Assembly (NCBI RefSeq): GCF_900113305.1
Contig: NZ_FOOW01000001.1
Location: forward strand, 124,001 to 188,000
Length of the DNA: 64,000 bases
Source of the DNA: Prevotella sp. KH2C16
Lineage (GTDB): Bacteria > Bacteroidota > Bacteroidia > Bacteroidales > Bacteroidaceae
Direction of reading: 5' to 3'
Both the position numbers and the translations under genes were made by a program. The notes beneath the pieces are model-generated. The model did no database searches and was not told where the DNA came from. It worked only from the letters and a program-made list of their open reading frames with translations. Each line of letters starts with the position of its first letter. The stretch's first letter is position 1. Positions 62,179 to 64,000 of the stretch are shown here, one piece after another.

Positions 62179-63438
62179 ATGAACGAGAATATCCAAGATT
62201 TTGAGATTATGGCTCCCGTGGGCTCAAGGGAGAGCCTCGCGGCAGCCATTCAGGCGGGTGCTAACTCTGTCTACTTCGGCATCGGACAGCTCAACATGCG
62301 GTCGCACTCGGCGAATCACTTCACCATCGACGACCTGCACGACATCGCGCAGACCTGCCAGGAACATGGCATCAAGACCTATCTCACCGTCAACACCATC
62401 ATCTACGACAACGACATAGAGACCATGCGGCAGATTGTCGACGCGGCGAAGGCGGCCCGCATCTCGGCCGTCATTGCCTCGGATGTGGCCGTTATGACCT
62501 ATTGTAACAGGGTAGGGGTGGAGGTTCACCTCTCCACTCAGCTCAATATCACCAACATCGAGGCGCTGAAGTTCTATGCGCAGTTTGCCGATGTGGTGGT
62601 ACTTGCCCGTGAACTGAACATGGATCAGGTGGCAGCCATCTACCGGCAGATACAGGATCAGCAGATAAAAGGCCCCAAGGGAGACCTCGTGCGCATAGAG
62701 ATGTTCTGCCACGGAGCCCTCTGCATGGCCGTCTCTGGGAAGTGTTACATGAGCCTTCACAATGCCAATCGCAGTGCCAACCGCGGTGAATGCGTGCAGA
62801 TTTGCAGGCGTTCCTATACCGTAACCGACAACGAAACGGGCAACCAACTGGAGATAGACAACAAGTATATCATGAGCCCGAAGGACCTGAAGACCGTCCG
62901 TTTCATCGACCGCATGATGCAAAGCGGCGTGCGAGTATTCAAAATCGAGGGGCGTGCCCGCGGCCCGGAGTATGTCTACACCGTGGTTTCCTGCTACAAG
63001 GAGGCCATCCGCAGCGTGCTCGAAGGCACCTTTACCGAGGAGAAGAAAGACCAATGGGACGAGCGATTGGCCACTGTCTTCAACCGGGGATTCTGGGACG
63101 GCTACTATCAGGGGCAGACCCTGGGCGAATGGAACAAGCACTACGGCTCCGTGGCCACGGAGAAAAAGGTGCTCATCGGCAAGGTCATCAAGTACTTCTC
63201 CAAGCTGGGCGTGGCCGAGATAGCCGTCGAGGCCGCCCCGTTCAGCAAGGGCGACAAGCTCTTGATAACGGGAAACACCACGGGCGTGATGTATCTCGAC
63301 GCCGACGAGATACGCTATGAGCTCCACCCTGTGGACACGGCGGAGCAGGGATGGCGGGTCTCCATCCCCGTAAGCGGCAAGGTAAGACCTAACGACAAGT
63401 TGTTTAAGTTAGTAAAACAAGCCCATGAAAACGATTAA
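62179..63438 (+). CDS. U32 family protein (TrhP/YegQ-like, tRNA hydroxylation type)
   Basis: A 419-residue protein labelled peptidase U32. The N-terminal TIM-like barrel starts MAPVGSRESLAAAIQAGANSVYFG, the signature ELNMDQVAAIY precedes a cysteine cluster (Cys177, 182, 189, 205, 209) in CHGALCMAVSGKC and NRGECVQICRR, and FKIEGRARGPEYVYTVV follows. In characterised relatives (TrhP, UbiU/UbiV) such cysteines hold an iron-sulfur cluster and the role is RNA or quinone hydroxylation rather than proteolysis; that role here is inferred. It overlaps sufE by 14 bp, which fits a cluster-dependent protein. Start from the family N-terminus. Confidence 0.85.
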   Translation: MNENIQDFEIMAPVGSRESLAAAIQAGANSVYFGIGQLNMRSHSANHFTIDDLHDIAQTCQEHGIKTYLTVNTIIYDNDIETMRQIVDAAKAARISAVIASDVAVMTYCNRVGVEVHLSTQLNITNIEALKFYAQFADVVVLARELNMDQVAAIYRQIQDQQIKGPKGDLVRIEMFCHGALCMAVSGKCYMSLHNANRSANRGECVQICRRSYTVTDNETGNQLEIDNKYIMSPKDLKTVRFIDRMMQSGVRVFKIEGRARGPEYVYTVVSCYKEAIRSVLEGTFTEEKKDQWDERLATVFNRGFWDGYYQGQTLGEWNKHYGSVATEKKVLIGKVIKYFSKLGVAEIAVEAAPFSKGDKLLITGNTTGVMYLDADEIRYELHPVDTAEQGWRVSIPVSGKVRPNDKLFKLVKQAHEND

Positions 63439-63853
63439 CGAACTACAAGACGAGGTCATCGAGGAGTTCTCTGACTTCGACGACTGGATGGATAAATACC
63501 AGATGCTCATCGACCTCGGCAACGACCTTGATGTGCTCGACGAGAAGTATAAGACCGAGCAGAACCTCATAGACGGCTGTCAAAGCCGCGTATGGGTGCA
63601 ATGCGACTACGAGGGGGGGCGGCTCCGGCTCACCGCAGACAGCGACGCCCTCATCGTGAAAGGCATCATCGCCCTGCTCATACAGGTGCTTAGCGGCCAC
63701 ACGCCGACGGAGATTCTCGGCGCCGATCTCTACTTCATCGACCGGATAGGACTGCGGGAACACCTGAGCCCGACCCGTTCCAACGGACTCCTTGCCATGG
63801 TAAAGCGCATCAAGGGCTATGCCCTGGCCTACCAGAACAAGGAAAACAGCTAA
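63425..63853 (+). CDS. sufE: SufE-like sulfur acceptor
   Basis: A 142-residue protein that takes persulfide sulfur from the SufS cysteine desulfurase for iron-sulfur cluster assembly. The acceptor Cys52 lies in the loop DGCQSRVW, and LSGHTPTEI and GLREHLSPTRSNGLLAM are typical of the family. It overlaps the U32 gene, so the two are translationally coupled. SufS is not in the window. Confidence 0.93.
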   Translation: MKTINELQDEVIEEFSDFDDWMDKYQMLIDLGNDLDVLDEKYKTEQNLIDGCQSRVWVQCDYEGGRLRLTADSDALIVKGIIALLIQVLSGHTPTEILGADLYFIDRIGLREHLSPTRSNGLLAMVKRIKGYALAYQNKENS

Positions 63854-63863
63854 GACCGGAAAG

Positions 63864-64000
63864 ATGAAACGATTGTTTAATATCCTCATTGTGTTCGCAT
63901 TGACCCTGCCCATACAGGCACAGGAAACCGACAGCCTCGTCGCCGCATGCCTCAACCAGAGCGACTGGTTTCGCCTGCAAGAGGTGTACCGCACCGATAG
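63864..64000 (+). CDS. start of an exported protein (3' end outside window)
   Basis: An ATG at 63864, 10 bases after the sufE stop, opens a frame that stays open to the window end. The visible 45 residues begin with a signal peptide (MKRLFNILIVFALTLPIQAQ) and continue ETDSLVAACLNQSDWFRLQEVY. Likely in the same operon. Too short to assign. Confidence 0.65.
   Translation, partial: MKRLFNILIVFALTLPIQAQETDSLVAACLNQSDWFRLQEVYRTD

Overview
The window looks like chromosome from a Bacteroidota organism of the Prevotella/Segatella type. The grounds are a SusC/SusD pair, GH92 enzymes, C-terminal tails resembling type IX secretion sorting domains on two large secreted proteins, a three-subunit fumarate reductase (C-A-B), -7 boxes of the form TAnnTTTG (often followed by C) with TTTG about 19-20 bp upstream, weak Shine-Dalgarno use and mid GC content. 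No rRNA, tRNA, CRISPR array, transposase or phage gene was seen.

Left third (1-21.7 kb) is an accessory glycan-use region, nearly all on the minus strand. Reading in the direction of transcription from a promoter near 21.74 kb: SusC, SusD, a small DUF1735/DUF4843-like lipoprotein, a propeller-like lipoprotein and a calcineurin-like phosphoesterase form one tight operon. After a 408-bp gap comes a secreted CotH-kinase-like protein, then an operon of GH92 mannosidase, DUF4965-type glutaminase-like protein and a second GH92, then a sugar:proton symporter, a small membrane protein and, convergent, the tail of a GH31 glycosidase. Together they suggest capture, trimming, dephosphorylation and import of an alpha-mannose-containing, possibly phosphorylated, glycan. 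No dedicated sensor or sigma/anti-sigma pair is present beside it.

The middle and right (21.9-64 kb) are mainly core genes: ruvB-coaD-ybeY; a 1208-residue secreted protein with a 56-residue leader-like peptide behind it; a membrane-anchored AraC-type regulator; parE and a C-terminal processing protease; a GNAT-like protein; a methyltransferase overlapping a glycerophosphodiesterase; a lipoprotein; frdCAB; the cluster mnmG-apt-uvrC-dtd-mazG-like-deoC; a polyprenyl synthase; polA; a helical repeat-like protein; a cation diffusion facilitator; ychF; lgt; mutS; a histidine phosphatase; a C1-type cysteine peptidase lipoprotein; a U32 protein overlapping sufE; and the start of one more secreted protein.

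The most unusual feature is a set of eight intergenic arrays built on one 11-bp grid: AT-rich words in mostly alternating orientation separated by short, mostly GC-rich spacers (22-bp full period). The words differ between loci (TGAAAC, TAAAAGG, GTAAAAT, ACAAAATC) but the grid is the same, and one array mixes two word types. All lie on the 3' side of a gene, in every convergent gap over 100 bp and in no divergent gap. Second, two 16-bp palindromes one base away from the classical parS consensus flank apt beside mnmG, suggesting a centromere and a position near the replication origin. Several promoters would give almost leaderless mRNAs (dtd, U32), and the frd promoter would start its mRNA with a perfect 8-bp stem-loop.
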